The notes: generated by a model not told the origin, from the letters alone. Counted from the stretch's first letter, positions 1-10,005 are shown. The stretch: DNA of 64,000 nucleotides from Streptomyces sp. NBC_00459 (GCF_036013955.1 NZ_CP107903.1:186001-250000), one strand, 5' to 3'. Program-made: numbers and translations.

Positions 1-1099
1 CCTCCAGAGCCGTTCTCTTCACCCGGGTGAGCAGCTCCGGGAAGGTGGGGTCGCCGGAAAGATCGGTGCGCATGACGAGTGTGTTGGCGAAGAAGCCGAC
101 CAGATCCTCCGCCTCGCGCCGGCCCCGGCCCGCGACGACCGTGCCCACGGCGATGTCGGTCTCGTGGGTGTAGCGGTTGAGGACGACCGTGTAGGCCGCC
201 AGCAGGAGCATGTACAGGGTGACGTCGTGGAACTTGGCGACCTCGCGCAGCTCGCCGAGCAGATCGGCCGGGCAGTGGAAGGTCTCACCGGCTCCCGCGT
301 AGGTCTTCACCCGGGGGCGTTCCCGGTCGGTGGGCAGGGTCATCCGGGGGTCGACCCCGGCCAGCTGCCGCTTCCAGTAGTCGAGCTGACGCTCCTGCAC
401 CTCGTCGGCGAGCCGCTGCCGCTGCCAGTGCGCGTAGTCGGCGTACTGGACGGGCAGTGGCTTCAGCGGCGTGGGCAGGCCCGCGCGGAACGCCTCGTAG
501 AAGGCGACCAGGTCGCGGAAGAAGACGCCGACCGACCAGCCGTCGAAGACACTGTGGTGGGCCGTGACGAGCAGGTGGTGTTCCTGCTCGGCCTGTCGCA
601 GCAGACGCATCCGGATGAGCGGGCCGCGTGCCAGGTCGAAGGGTGCGGCGGCCTCCGCGCGGCAGACCTCCGGCAGCAGCGAGGGGTCGGCGAGGTCCTC
701 CTGCGCGACGGTGAAGTCTCCGATGTCCCCGACGATCTGGTGCGGTACGCCGTCGTGGTCGGCGAAGCGGGTGCGCAGCACCTCGTGCCGCTGGACGACG
801 GCCCGCAGGGCACGCAGCAGCGCGGGCCGGTCCAGACGTCCGCGCAACCGCATCGCCATGGGGATGTTGTAGGCGGCGCCGGTGCCGTCGAGCTGGTCCA
901 GGAACCACAGGCGCTGCTGGGTGAACGACAGCGGCAACGGCGAGCCATCGTCCCGGGGCAGGCGCGGGACGGTCCGCAGCTCGGCGAAGTCGATGCCCTG
1001 TTTGCGCAGAAGCGCGGTCAGCGCTCGCTGCCGTTGCGGCGGCAGTGAGCGGATCCTCCGCAGGAGATCCTGGTTGATGTCCTGGCTGTCGGTGCTCAT
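1..1099 (-). CDS. NRPS, N-terminal part (condensation domain), cut by the left edge
   Basis: This is the first 366 residues of a non-ribosomal peptide synthetase whose remainder lies beyond base 1. The ATG at 1099 follows a GAGGGGA ribosome site. About 50 residues of N-terminal helix come first, then a condensation domain opening with SFTQQRLWF and carrying the catalytic HHSVFDG motif near residue 185. Later C-domain core sequence (TYAGAGETF, VGTVVAGRGR, VGFFANTLV) runs to the edge. The domain would form an amide between the chain delivered by the upstream PKS and an aminoacyl carrier. It is the last visible gene of the long leftward operon, 70 bp after the MbtH-like gene. The adenylation domain is not visible, so the amino acid cannot be predicted. 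The C-domain call is firm; the module count is unknown. Confidence 0.93.
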   Translation of the reverse strand, partial: MSTDSQDINQDLLRRIRSLPPQRQRALTALLRKQGIDFAELRTVPRLPRDDGSPLPLSFTQQRLWFLDQLDGTGAAYNIPMAMRLRGRLDRPALLRALRAVVQRHEVLRTRFADHDGVPHQIVGDIGDFTVAQEDLADPSLLPEVCRAEAAAPFDLARGPLIRMRLLRQAEQEHHLLVTAHHSVFDGWSVGVFFRDLVAFYEAFRAGLPTPLKPLPVQYADYAHWQRQRLADEVQERQLDYWKRQLAGVDPRMTLPTDRERPRVKTYAGAGETFHCPADLLGELREVAKFHDVTLYMLLLAAYTVVLNRYTHETDIAVGTVVAGRGRREAEDLVGFFANTLVMRTDLSGDPTFPELLTRVKRTALE

Positions 1100-1169
1100 C
1101 GCGTCCCCTCTGTCTCGGCTGCCGATGTCCGGGAGCCGGTCTTTCTTCCACTCGGCCTTTTCCTGGGTT

Positions 1170-1403
1170 TCACCTCGGCGGGCGCGCGTCGGAGCCGGAC
1201 TCCATGGCCGTGCGGAGACTGCGCGGTCGCATGTCGGTCCAGTTCTTCTCGATGTAGTCGAGACATTCCATGCGGCTCGCACCGTCCAGTACGACGTCCC
1301 ATCCCGGCGCCACGTCGAGATGTCCGGGCCACAGCGAGTGCTGCTCCTCGTCGTTGCGGAGCACTTTGTAGGCGCCGTCGGCCTCTTCGAAGGGATTGGA
1401 CAT
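1170..1403 (-). CDS. mbtH: MbtH-like NRPS accessory protein
   Basis: This 77-residue protein is of the MbtH family, small chaperones that bind adenylation domains of NRPSs and are often needed for their solubility and activity. The sequence shows the family signature in order: NPFEEADG at the start, then [12 protein letters not shown], and the closing [14 protein letters not shown]. Length is typical (60-80 aa). The start has a GAGGTG ribosome site six bases upstream. It sits between PKS3 and the NRPS that begins at 1099, so the likely partner is the adenylation domain of that NRPS, outside the window. The C-terminal extension (about 13 residues after MRPRSL) is variable and unremarkable. Confidence 0.97.
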   Translation of the reverse strand: MSNPFEEADGAYKVLRNDEEQHSLWPGHLDVAPGWDVVLDGASRMECLDYIEKNWTDMRPRSLRTAMESGSDARPPR

Positions 1404-1422
1404 ACCGCACCTCGTTACGTCG

Positions 1423-1470
1423 AGTGGAATGCGAGCAGAATTTGAGTGGAATGACGAAGCTCAGTGGAAT
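1423..1470. repeat. Three spaced copies of AGTGGAAT around the PKS3 stop
   Basis: AGTGGAAT occurs at 1423-1430, 1445-1452 and 1463-1470 (ATTCCACT in the mRNA). The last copy is inside the final codons of PKS3 (ends SEFH) and includes its stop; the other two lie in the 57-bp gap before the MbtH gene. It looks like small tandem duplications of the PKS3 3' end. No function is implied by the sequence. Confidence 0.6.
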
Positions 1471-4400
1471 TCAGAATTCTCGTCCGCCAGCTTGTTCAGC
1501 TCTTCGTCGGTCAGGCCTTCGATGAAGCCGATGCTTTCCAGGATTGCGTCCACTTCGCTCGCGCCGGCGGCCACCGGTGCGCGGCGGTCGAGCGCGGCGG
1601 CCAGCTCACCGAGCCGCGGCGCGTCGAAGACGGCCTGGACGGTCAGTTCCACACCGGTGTACTGGCGCAGCAGGTTGATCAGGCGGGTCGCCAGCAGCGA
1701 GTTGCCGCCGAGCGAGAGGAAGCTGCTCGTCGCGTCCAGCCTGCCCGCGTCGACCCCCAGCAGCTCGGCCCAGACGGCCACCATCGTCCGCTCGGAGTCG
1801 GTGAGCCGAGCGTCCGGCGATAGGCCGGCGGCGGACATGGCCCGTCCCGGGGATGCTCCGGTCCCGGCCGGGACCGTGCCCCGTGCCCTGCGGCCGATCC
1901 AGTAGCTCCCCCGGTCGAAGGCGGTCGCCGGAAGCGGGACCAGTCGGCGGGATCCGCTGTGGAGCCCGCTCCACGGCACTCGGGCGCCCCGGACCCACAG
2001 CTCGGCGAGGCGTTCCAGGTCCCGGTCGGCGACGAGGGTGGCCAGGAACTCCTCCCCACGGGCGCCGGAGAGCACCGCGTCCATCACGCCGGCGTCGGTC
2101 TCGGCGTTGCCGAGATGGACGGGCACGACCGCGCCGGAACCGTGATCCGTCCCGAAACCGCTGTCGGGGCCGTGCGCTCGCAGGTAGTGGGTGAGGGCCT
2201 GGGTGAGCTCCTCCCGGGAGCCCGCCACCACGGCGAGTCGCTCGGGCAGTGCGTCACGCCCCAGCTGGGTGCTGTACGCCAGGTCCGCGAGCTCCGCCCG
2301 GTCGTCGCGCTCCAGGAAGTCGCGCAGTTGTCGCGCGGCCGTGACCAGCCGCTCGGAGTCCCCGGCGGACAGCACCACCAGCGAGGAGCCGGTGTCCTCG
2401 GCACTCGGCGCGACGGGTTCCGCGGCCGGGGGTGCCTCGACGACCAGGCTGACGTGACTTCCGCCGGCGGCAACCGAGTTGATGAGCGCGCGGCGCGGCA
2501 CCGGCAGGCCTTCCGCGTCGGCCGTGGCCCGGGGTTCCCAGGCCGTCAGCCGTTCGCAGAGGCCGAGCGCCGTGCCGTCGAGGTCCAGGTTGGGATTGGG
2601 GGAACCGGCGTCGACCAGAGGCGCGAGTTCCTGGTGGCGCAGTTGCAGGACGACCTTGGTGAGCTGGGCGATGCCGGAGGCCGGTTCGGGGTGCCCGAGG
2701 TTCGACTTCACGGTGCCGACCGCCACCGGTTCGGCCACTGAGCCGAACACCTCGCGCAGGGCCCTGACCTCGACCTCGTCGGAGAGCGTCGTGCCGTTGG
2801 CCGCGGCCTCGACGTATCCGATGGAGCCCGCTTCGACGCCCGCGTGTTCCAGCGCCCGCCGCATGACGCGCACCTGGGCACGATGACTCGGTGTCATGAA
2901 TCCGTTGGCCCGGCCGCCGTGCAGTGAGGCGGTGCCCTTGATGACGGCGTGGACCGTGTCGCCGTCGCGGACCGCCGCGCTCAGCGGCTTCAGCAGCACG
3001 GCGCCGACGGCTTCGGCGGGCAGGTAACCGTCCCCGTCACGGAAGCTGCGGCTGCCCGGGTGGCTGCCGAGAAGCCGCATCTCGGACAGTGCCACGTATT
3101 TTTCCGGGTGGACGGTCAGGTTCACCCCGCCGGCGATGGCCAGTTCGCTCTCCCCGCGCAGCAGGTCGGCGCAGGCGAGGTGGACAGCGGTGGCGGACGA
3201 CGCGCACATGTTGTCCAGGGCCAGGCTGGGGCCTTCGAGGCCGAAGAAGTGGGAGACGCGGTTGGCGATCAGGTTGTAGGAGGCCGCCGAGGTCAGCGCC
3301 GCCAGGACGGGGTCCGACTCGTCCGCCCGGTACATCTGGTAGGCCGCTCCCACGTACACGCCCACGCGACGTCCGTAGCGCCGCTCGATGACGTCCTGGG
3401 TCACTCCGCTGTCCTCCAGCAGGTGCCACACGGTCTCCAGGAACAGCCGCTGCTGCGGGTCCATCGCCTCGGCCTCGCGGGGCGAGATACCGAAGTGCAG
3501 CGGGTCGAACCGGTCGATCCCGTCGAGGAACGCGCCCCACATGCCGCGCCTCGCGCCGTCCTCACCCGGTTCCGCGCCGTACAGGCGTTCCCAGCGGTCG
3601 GCGGGGATCTCGGTGACGCAGTCCTTGCCGGACCGGAGGTTGCTCCACAGTGCGTCGAGGTCATCGGCCTGCGGGTAGCGCCCGCCGATGCCGATGATCG
3701 CGATCTCCTCGCCACGGCCGGGTGGGGGCGTCCCCGGCTCGGTGCCCAGGTCGCGGATCGGCGTACGGAGGCTCGCGGCGGCCTCGCCGCCGGAGTCCGG
3801 GCGGGGTCGCTCGGGCATCGGGGCGTCGGCCGGGGTGGGCCGGGACGGGCCGTCGTCGGGCACGGGCGAGGGTGGCGCCTGCTGAGGCGCGGCGGGCTCA
3901 CCGAGCAGGGCGCGCAGGGCCGGCGCGTGTTCCGTCGCGAAGTACCGTGCGAGTTCGCGCACCGTCTGCACCTCGAACAGCAGTGTCCGGGACAGCGGGC
4001 CGAAGGCGTCCTCCAACTCGGCGGTGACGCCGACCGCGATGACGGAGTCCATGCCATAGCGCTCCAGCGGCGTGTCGGGTCCCAGCCGCTCGGGGCCCAG
4101 CTTGAGTGCCGCCGCCAGTCGGCGCCGCAGGTGGCCCACAGCCCGGTCCTCCAGGCCACGCTCATCCTGACCGCGGTTCTCCTGACCGCGTTCCGCTGCG
4201 GCCTGGGACTGCGCCGTGCCGGGGCGCGAAGCCGCGTCCGCACCGGGATCCGCGTCGGTGGCCCCGGGTGCGGTGGGCGTGTTCTGGGCGAGGCCGGTGA
4301 GCCGGGGAAGCAGCGCGTCGCGCCGGCCCGCGAGGACGACGAGGCGGCCGTCCGACAGCCCGTTCTCCTCGGCGGCCCGGGCGCAGCGCAGTGCCCGCAC

Positions 4401-7400
4401 TCCGCGGACGGTGTCCAGCGGCACGACCCCGGTGGCGCGCAGTCGTTCCCTGAGGGCGCCGTCCGTTCCCATGCCGCCCTCGTCCCACAGCGGCCAGCCG
4501 ACGGACACCGTGGCGCCGCTGCGAAGACCGGCGGCGACGAGGCGGTTGCGGTAGGCGGCGTAGGCGTCCATGAACGCGTTGGCGGCGGCGTAGTCGGCCT
4601 GCCCGGGGTTACCGAAGGCTCCGCTGGTCGAGGAGAAGCACAGGAACGTCTCCAGCGGCTGGTCCCGGCTCAGTTCGTCGAGGTGGACGAGCCCGGCGAC
4701 CTTGGGCGCCAGGACGCGTTCCAGCTCCTGGGGCGACTTGCGGACGATGAGCTTGTCGTCGGTGACTCCGGCGCTGTGCAGGATGCCCGTCAACGGCCCG
4801 TGCGTGCGCCGGACATGGTCCAGCAGGCGAGCGACGGCGACCCGGTCGGCCACGTCGGCACGCTGGTGGTCCACCGTCAGGCCGGTCGAGCGCAGCGCTT
4901 CGAGCGCCTCCTCCTGCGCCGGGTCCAGCGCCGACCGTCCGGTGAGGACGACGGTGGCCCGTTCCACGGAGGCGGCGATCTCCCTCGCCATGATCAGGCC
5001 GAGGCCGCCGGCGCCGCCGGTGATGAGGTAGACCCCGCTCTCCTTCCAGGGCCGGTCGGCGGGCCTGGCGGAGGCGATCTCCGCCAGCCGCGCCACGTAC
5101 CGCCGGCCGTCGCGGTGCCGTACTTCCGGCTCCGGGTCGGCGGCGGCTTCGGCCACGAGACGAGCGGCGACCGTGGCCGGTGCGGCGCCGTCGAGGCACT
5201 CCAGGTAACGCGTGTGCAGGAGCGGGTTCTCCAGGCCTGCCGTCCTCAGCAGACCGGCGAGGCCGCCGAAGCAGGCGAGGCGCTCCCGCTCGGCAACCGT
5301 GGCCGGATCGCCGGCCAGCACGGCCTGGAGCAACGTCGGACGCCGCACACCGGCCGTGAGGAGGTCGCGCACCAGGGTGAACACCTGCCGGGTCACCTCG
5401 GTGTACTGGTGGTCCAGCGGGCCGTCCGGAATCTCTACGAACCGGCATACCGCGTTGGTGGACAGTCCGGTCCGAAGGGCCTCGCGCTCCTCGGGTGTGA
5501 GCCGGCCGACGACCACCACGTGGTGCTCGGCGAACCGCTCCGCCGGGGCCGCGTCGCGGGGCCGCGCGTCCTGGGCCGTCCATACGGGGCGCAGCAGCAG
5601 CACCTCGCCCGGTGCCGCCGTGCCCTCGGCCGGCCGGAGCGGCTGCGGCTGTGCCACCTGTGCGGCGGGCGGGACGAGCGGCTCGGGCGACACGACGCCC
5701 GAGCCGAGGTCCGGCCAGCAGCGTTCGCGGGCGAAGGGATAACCGGGCAGGCTGATCCGGCGCGCGGGCGGCCCGGCCGGGTGCAGCGTCTCCCAGTCCA
5801 CTTCGGCTCCCACGGCCCACAGGCCCAGCAGCCTGTCGTACGTGCCTCGCGCGGACCATTCCGCCACGGCGGACGCCAGTTCGTCGTCGGTCCGTCGGCC
5901 GGCCGTCGCCTCCCGGTCGGGCTGGACGGCGCCCCGGACCCAGCCACCGGGCCGCCGCGGGCCGGCGGCGAACGACTCCAGTCGAGCCCTGGCGTCCGCC
6001 ACCGAGGCAGCGGCGAAGGCCAGTCGCTCCTCCAGCGCGGTCCGCCCCGTCTGGAGCGTCCACGCGACGTCGGGGAGTTCGCTGTCGCTCAGCTCCGCCA
6101 GCCGGGCGTGGAGTCTGCGGGCCTGGTCCACGAGCTGCTCCTCGCTCCCCGCGGAGAGCACGAGCAGCGCCGGCCTGCCGTCGGCCGGGGTCCGGGCGGG
6201 GCGCGGGAGCGCGGGCTCGTACTCGGGGTCGTACTCGGAGATGACGATGTGCGCGTTCGAGCCGCCGGCGCCGAAACTGGAGACACCGGCGATCCTGGGC
6301 ATCGTGCGGCGCTCTCCGTCCACCTCCAGCTCCGGGCGCCGCCACGGCTCCAGGTGCCGCTGCACCCGCAGCGGGATCCGGTCGAAGTCGATGTGCGGAT
6401 TGAGGGTCTCGGCGTGCAGGGTCGGTACGAGCTCCCCGTGCCGCATCTGCAACAGCACCTTGGTGATGCCCGCGATACCGGCGGCGCTCTCGCTGTGCCC
6501 GATGTTCGACTTCACCGAGCCGATCGCGCAGTTCTCCGGCAGGCTTCCCGCGCTGCTCAGCCCCTTGACCAGCCCGGTCACCTCGATCGGGTCGCCCAGT
6601 GACGTTCCCGTGCCGTGCGCCTCGATATAGCTCAGGGTGCGCGGGTCGACGCGGGCGGCCCGCAGCGCGTCGGCGATGACCTCGCCCTGTGCCGCCGGGC
6701 TGGGCACCGAGTAGCCGGGGCTGCGCCCTCCGTGGTTCACCGCCGTTCCCTTGATCACGCCGTGGATGTGGTCCCCGTCGGCGACGGCCCGCTCAAGGGG
6801 CTTCAGCAGGACGGCCCCCACCCCTTCGCCGGGAACGTAACCGTCGCCGCCCGCGCCGAAGCTGCGGCAGCGTCCGTCGCTGGAGAGGAAGTTGCGCAGG
6901 CCCAGCAGCAGGTACTTGTTGGGGTGGGAGGTGAGGTTCACGCCGCCCGCGATCGCCGCGTGGCACTGACCGCTCCGGATGGCCTCACAGGCGAGGTGAA
7001 TGGCCGTCAGCGAGCCCGAGCACATGGTGTCGATGGTCATGCTCGGCCCGGTGAAGTCGTAGAAGTACGACACCCGGTTGGCGATGGTGGACGCGCTCCC
7101 CGACAGGGCGAGCAGTCGGCCGCGCTCCTGGGCCTGCGCGCCGTGGAGTTGGAACTCCTGGTACATCGCGCCGACGTACACACCGACCCGGCCCGCCCGG
7201 GCCAGCCGCTCGCCCGTGTATCCGGCGTCTTCGAGCGTGTGGTGGGCGGTCTGCAGGAACAGGCGTTCCTGGGGGTCGAGGTGTTCGGCCTCCAGCATCG
7301 ATATCTGGAAGAAGAGTGGGTCGAACAGGTCGATGCCGTCGAGGAAGCCGCCCCACCTGCCCGGCGTCCGGCCCGTGTCGGCGCCGTCGGTGTAGCGGCG

Positions 7401-9950
7401 GTGGTCCCAGCGTTCCGCCGGCACCTCCCGGACGCAGTCACGGCCCGAGCGCAGGTTGTCCCAGAACTCGTCGAGGTCGGCCGCCTCGGGGTAGCGCCCG
7501 GAGAGACCGACGATCGCTATGTCGCCGTCGGCCCGGCCGGGCACATGGGGCGCGGAACGCTCCACCGTGGTTTCGATCACGGCCGACGGCAGGTCCGGGA
7601 GGGTGCGCGTGCTCAGTCCGGTCAGGTTCGCGCACACCTGGCCGCGCTCGTCGAACACCGTGATGTCCAGCTTCGGCGACGCGCCGACGGGGCCGGTTCG
7701 CTGCTGTGGCCGGATCCAGGCGTACGCCCTGGCGGGGCTGGTGGCGGGGGCGTCCACGTGCTGGAGGGCGAACGGCAGGGCGGGGCCGCCCGGCCGGCCG
7801 GGTGACGCCGTGTCCGTCAGCCGCAGGCCGATGGTGGCCTGCAACGCGCCGTCGATGATGCTCGGGTGCAGCCGGAACCCGTCCAGCGGCTCCGCTGCCG
7901 CCGGAAGGCGCAGTTCGGCGAGCACCTGGGGCTGTCCCGCCTCGTCCGCGCCCACGTCCAGCCGCACCAGGGAGCGCTGCGCGGGGCCGTAGTCCAGCCC
8001 CGCGTCGGCGTACAGGCCGTAGATGTGCTCCGCGGAGAACTCCCCTCCCCGGCAGGCCTCGCGCAGTTCCGCCAGGCTCGGCAGGCCGAGGTCGGCGGTT
8101 TCCCGCAGGCTCGCCCGGCCTTGGCTGCACAGGGTGGGTCCGCCGTCACCGTCCACGTTGTGGATGTCGTACTCCCAGCCGCCCGTGGCGGCGGTGCGCA
8201 CGCCGACCCGCAGTACGAGGCCGTCCGGGCCGCAGACCGCGGGCCGCAGCCACATGACGTCGTCCAGCCGGACCCGGCCCCTCGACCGCTCGCCCACCGC
8301 TCGCTCGACCGCCGCACGCGCCATCTCCAGTTGCGCGGCTCCCGGCAGGACGCGGCTGCCGCGCACCCGGTGGTCCCGCAGGCATGGCTCACTGCCGTCG
8401 AACCGTGTCTCGTAGGCGTGGCCGTCGTCGTCCCCCACCGTGCGTTGCAGCATCGGATGAGGGCGTGCGGGTCCCGCGGCGACCGGCGTCGGCGCCTGGG
8501 CGGCCGGGACGGGTCCGCCTTCGGCGGAGGCTAGGTAGTCGGCCATGGCTCGGACGGTGCGGTGTTCGCCGAAGGCGGCGGACACGAGTGTGAGGCCAAA
8601 GCGGTCGTTCACCCGGTCAGTCAGTCGGGCGAGGTCCACCGGGTCGAGGCCGAGCTCCTCGAACGTGTCGTCCGGGTGCACGTCCGCTGCGGGCACGCCG
8701 AGAAACGCGGACACCTCGCGGGTGAGCGTGGCGCAGACCGCGGGCTCCGGGTACGTCGCCGAAACGGGCGCGGCCGGGGGCTGCCGTTCGGCGAGCACCT
8801 CCTCCAGGTGGGCCGCCAGCTCGGTGACCGTCGGATACTCGAACATGATCGTCGGCGAGAGCGGGAGGGAGAGCCGGTCCTCCAGCTCGGCCTTCAGCGA
8901 CAGCAGGTCCGCCGAGGCCAGTCCCAGTTCGTAGTAGCCGGCACCGGTGCGGATCCGTCCGGGCGCCCGCCCCAGCCGCGCCCCGATCAGGTCGCACAGA
9001 ACGGCGACGACGTCCTGACTCCCGGCGGCGGAAGACTCTCCCTGCCCGGGCGTCACGGGCGCCGGGGCGAGGACGGTGTCCTCCCGGGGCTGGAGCGCCG
9101 TGGTGTCCCGGACCCGCTTGGCCACGTACTGGGCGACCTCTGCGACCTTCAGTCCCTCCGGGTCGTAGAACTCCATGGTCAGCCGTACGAGTTCGGCGTC
9201 GCCGCGCACCGACTCGGCCGGGATCCTGATGAAGCAGCGCCTGCCCAGGGGGGCCGTCGCCCGGAACGACTCGAAGACCAGCGGCAGATACAGGCCGAAC
9301 TCCTGCGGCAGACGGGAGTCCGGGTTCTCCGCGCCCTCGTGCAACAGGCCGAAGGCCACTCCCCCGCACAGGAGCCCTGCCTCGAACAGGGCCGGCTGGA
9401 AGAGGAACGCGTCCGCGCTGCCGTGGTGTTCGGGCGCGAGTTCCACCTCGGCGACCCAGTCCGAGGGACGCCGGCGGAACACGCCGTCGGTTTTCATCAG
9501 GCCCGAGTGGACCAGCTCGTGCTCCCTGCACCAGGTGTAGATGTCGGCGAGCGGGGTGGTCCGGACCGCTCCGTCGAGCGGCAACGGCAGCCGCTCCTCG
9601 AAGGCGGGCGCGGCGCCGGTGTGCGCGGTCACGATCGCGTACGTCACGTCCGGGGCGTCCTGCCCGTGCCGGCCGCGGACTTCGATCCGCAGTCCGCCCG
9701 TCGGTGCGGGGCGCCCCTCCACCGTGGTCAGGACCTGCTCACCGGGCTGGACGGCGAGCGGCGCGAGAATGGTGAAGTCGCGCAGTTCGACGTCCCGGAC
9801 GGCGTGACCGTGCCGCCCGAGGACGTGCAGGACCAGGTCCAGGTGCCCGACGGCGGGCATGAGGCTGCGTCCGCGTACCACATGCCCCTGGAGCAGCGGG
9901 TTGTCGTGGGTGAGCGTGAACGTCTCGGCGAAGATCGGTGATTCGGTCAT
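1461..9950 (-). CDS. PKS3: trans-AT PKS, DH-ACP-ACP*-DH / KS-KR-ACP / KS0-PCP (2829 aa)
   Basis: This is a multimodular polyketide synthase without any acyltransferase domain. Approximate order by residue: dehydratase-like 6-284 (HVVRGRSLMP, but PALFEAG where an Asp is usual); ACP 311-384 (GLASADL); degenerate ACP 404-474 (GLDPVDL, no attachment Ser); dehydratase 498-784 (HRVRGSRVLP, PSIIDGALQ); KS 809-1241 (TMCSGSL, EAHGTGT, NIGHSE); ketoreductase 1451-1894 (TGGAGGLG, DYAAANAF); ACP 1934-2008 (GMDS); KS 2083-2507 with Cys (NMCASSA) but EAAANGTT where the HGTGT His belongs; PCP 2714-2787 (GGNSLLA). The ATG at 9950 is preferred because the frame extension to 10142 would run into the AT gene. 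It completes the split module begun by the KS0 ending PKS2 and hands the chain through KS0-PCP to the NRPS. Domain calls are firm; whether each DH works is not known. Confidence 0.93.
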   Translation of the reverse strand: MTESPIFAETFTLTHDNPLLQGHVVRGRSLMPAVGHLDLVLHVLGRHGHAVRDVELRDFTILAPLAVQPGEQVLTTVEGRPAPTGGLRIEVRGRHGQDAPDVTYAIVTAHTGAAPAFEERLPLPLDGAVRTTPLADIYTWCREHELVHSGLMKTDGVFRRRPSDWVAEVELAPEHHGSADAFLFQPALFEAGLLCGGVAFGLLHEGAENPDSRLPQEFGLYLPLVFESFRATAPLGRRCFIRIPAESVRGDAELVRLTMEFYDPEGLKVAEVAQYVAKRVRDTTALQPREDTVLAPAPVTPGQGESSAAGSQDVVAVLCDLIGARLGRAPGRIRTGAGYYELGLASADLLSLKAELEDRLSLPLSPTIMFEYPTVTELAAHLEEVLAERQPPAAPVSATYPEPAVCATLTREVSAFLGVPAADVHPDDTFEELGLDPVDLARLTDRVNDRFGLTLVSAAFGEHRTVRAMADYLASAEGGPVPAAQAPTPVAAGPARPHPMLQRTVGDDDGHAYETRFDGSEPCLRDHRVRGSRVLPGAAQLEMARAAVERAVGERSRGRVRLDDVMWLRPAVCGPDGLVLRVGVRTAATGGWEYDIHNVDGDGGPTLCSQGRASLRETADLGLPSLAELREACRGGEFSAEHIYGLYADAGLDYGPAQRSLVRLDVGADEAGQPQVLAELRLPAAAEPLDGFRLHPSIIDGALQATIGLRLTDTASPGRPGGPALPFALQHVDAPATSPARAYAWIRPQQRTGPVGASPKLDITVFDERGQVCANLTGLSTRTLPDLPSAVIETTVERSAPHVPGRADGDIAIVGLSGRYPEAADLDEFWDNLRSGRDCVREVPAERWDHRRYTDGADTGRTPGRWGGFLDGIDLFDPLFFQISMLEAEHLDPQERLFLQTAHHTLEDAGYTGERLARAGRVGVYVGAMYQEFQLHGAQAQERGRLLALSGSASTIANRVSYFYDFTGPSMTIDTMCSGSLTAIHLACEAIRSGQCHAAIAGGVNLTSHPNKYLLLGLRNFLSSDGRCRSFGAGGDGYVPGEGVGAVLLKPLERAVADGDHIHGVIKGTAVNHGGRSPGYSVPSPAAQGEVIADALRAARVDPRTLSYIEAHGTGTSLGDPIEVTGLVKGLSSAGSLPENCAIGSVKSNIGHSESAAGIAGITKVLLQMRHGELVPTLHAETLNPHIDFDRIPLRVQRHLEPWRRPELEVDGERRTMPRIAGVSSFGAGGSNAHIVISEYDPEYEPALPRPARTPADGRPALLVLSAGSEEQLVDQARRLHARLAELSDSELPDVAWTLQTGRTALEERLAFAAASVADARARLESFAAGPRRPGGWVRGAVQPDREATAGRRTDDELASAVAEWSARGTYDRLLGLWAVGAEVDWETLHPAGPPARRISLPGYPFARERCWPDLGSGVVSPEPLVPPAAQVAQPQPLRPAEGTAAPGEVLLLRPVWTAQDARPRDAAPAERFAEHHVVVVGRLTPEEREALRTGLSTNAVCRFVEIPDGPLDHQYTEVTRQVFTLVRDLLTAGVRRPTLLQAVLAGDPATVAERERLACFGGLAGLLRTAGLENPLLHTRYLECLDGAAPATVAARLVAEAAADPEPEVRHRDGRRYVARLAEIASARPADRPWKESGVYLITGGAGGLGLIMAREIAASVERATVVLTGRSALDPAQEEALEALRSTGLTVDHQRADVADRVAVARLLDHVRRTHGPLTGILHSAGVTDDKLIVRKSPQELERVLAPKVAGLVHLDELSRDQPLETFLCFSSTSGAFGNPGQADYAAANAFMDAYAAYRNRLVAAGLRSGATVSVGWPLWDEGGMGTDGALRERLRATGVVPLDTVRGVRALRCARAAEENGLSDGRLVVLAGRRDALLPRLTGLAQNTPTAPGATDADPGADAASRPGTAQSQAAAERGQENRGQDERGLEDRAVGHLRRRLAAALKLGPERLGPDTPLERYGMDSVIAVGVTAELEDAFGPLSRTLLFEVQTVRELARYFATEHAPALRALLGEPAAPQQAPPSPVPDDGPSRPTPADAPMPERPRPDSGGEAAASLRTPIRDLGTEPGTPPPGRGEEIAIIGIGGRYPQADDLDALWSNLRSGKDCVTEIPADRWERLYGAEPGEDGARRGMWGAFLDGIDRFDPLHFGISPREAEAMDPQQRLFLETVWHLLEDSGVTQDVIERRYGRRVGVYVGAAYQMYRADESDPVLAALTSAASYNLIANRVSHFFGLEGPSLALDNMCASSATAVHLACADLLRGESELAIAGGVNLTVHPEKYVALSEMRLLGSHPGSRSFRDGDGYLPAEAVGAVLLKPLSAAVRDGDTVHAVIKGTASLHGGRANGFMTPSHRAQVRVMRRALEHAGVEAGSIGYVEAAANGTTLSDEVEVRALREVFGSVAEPVAVGTVKSNLGHPEPASGIAQLTKVVLQLRHQELAPLVDAGSPNPNLDLDGTALGLCERLTAWEPRATADAEGLPVPRRALINSVAAGGSHVSLVVEAPPAAEPVAPSAEDTGSSLVVLSAGDSERLVTAARQLRDFLERDDRAELADLAYSTQLGRDALPERLAVVAGSREELTQALTHYLRAHGPDSGFGTDHGSGAVVPVHLGNAETDAGVMDAVLSGARGEEFLATLVADRDLERLAELWVRGARVPWSGLHSGSRRLVPLPATAFDRGSYWIGRRARGTVPAGTGASPGRAMSAAGLSPDARLTDSERTMVAVWAELLGVDAGRLDATSSFLSLGGNSLLATRLINLLRQYTGVELTVQAVFDAPRLGELAAALDRRAPVAAGASEVDAILESIGFIEGLTDEELNKLADENSEFH

Positions 9951-10005
9951 CGGTATCCATCCAGGAACAGCGGCGAACCGGCGGCACGGTCGGGGCGGGA
10001 GAGGA

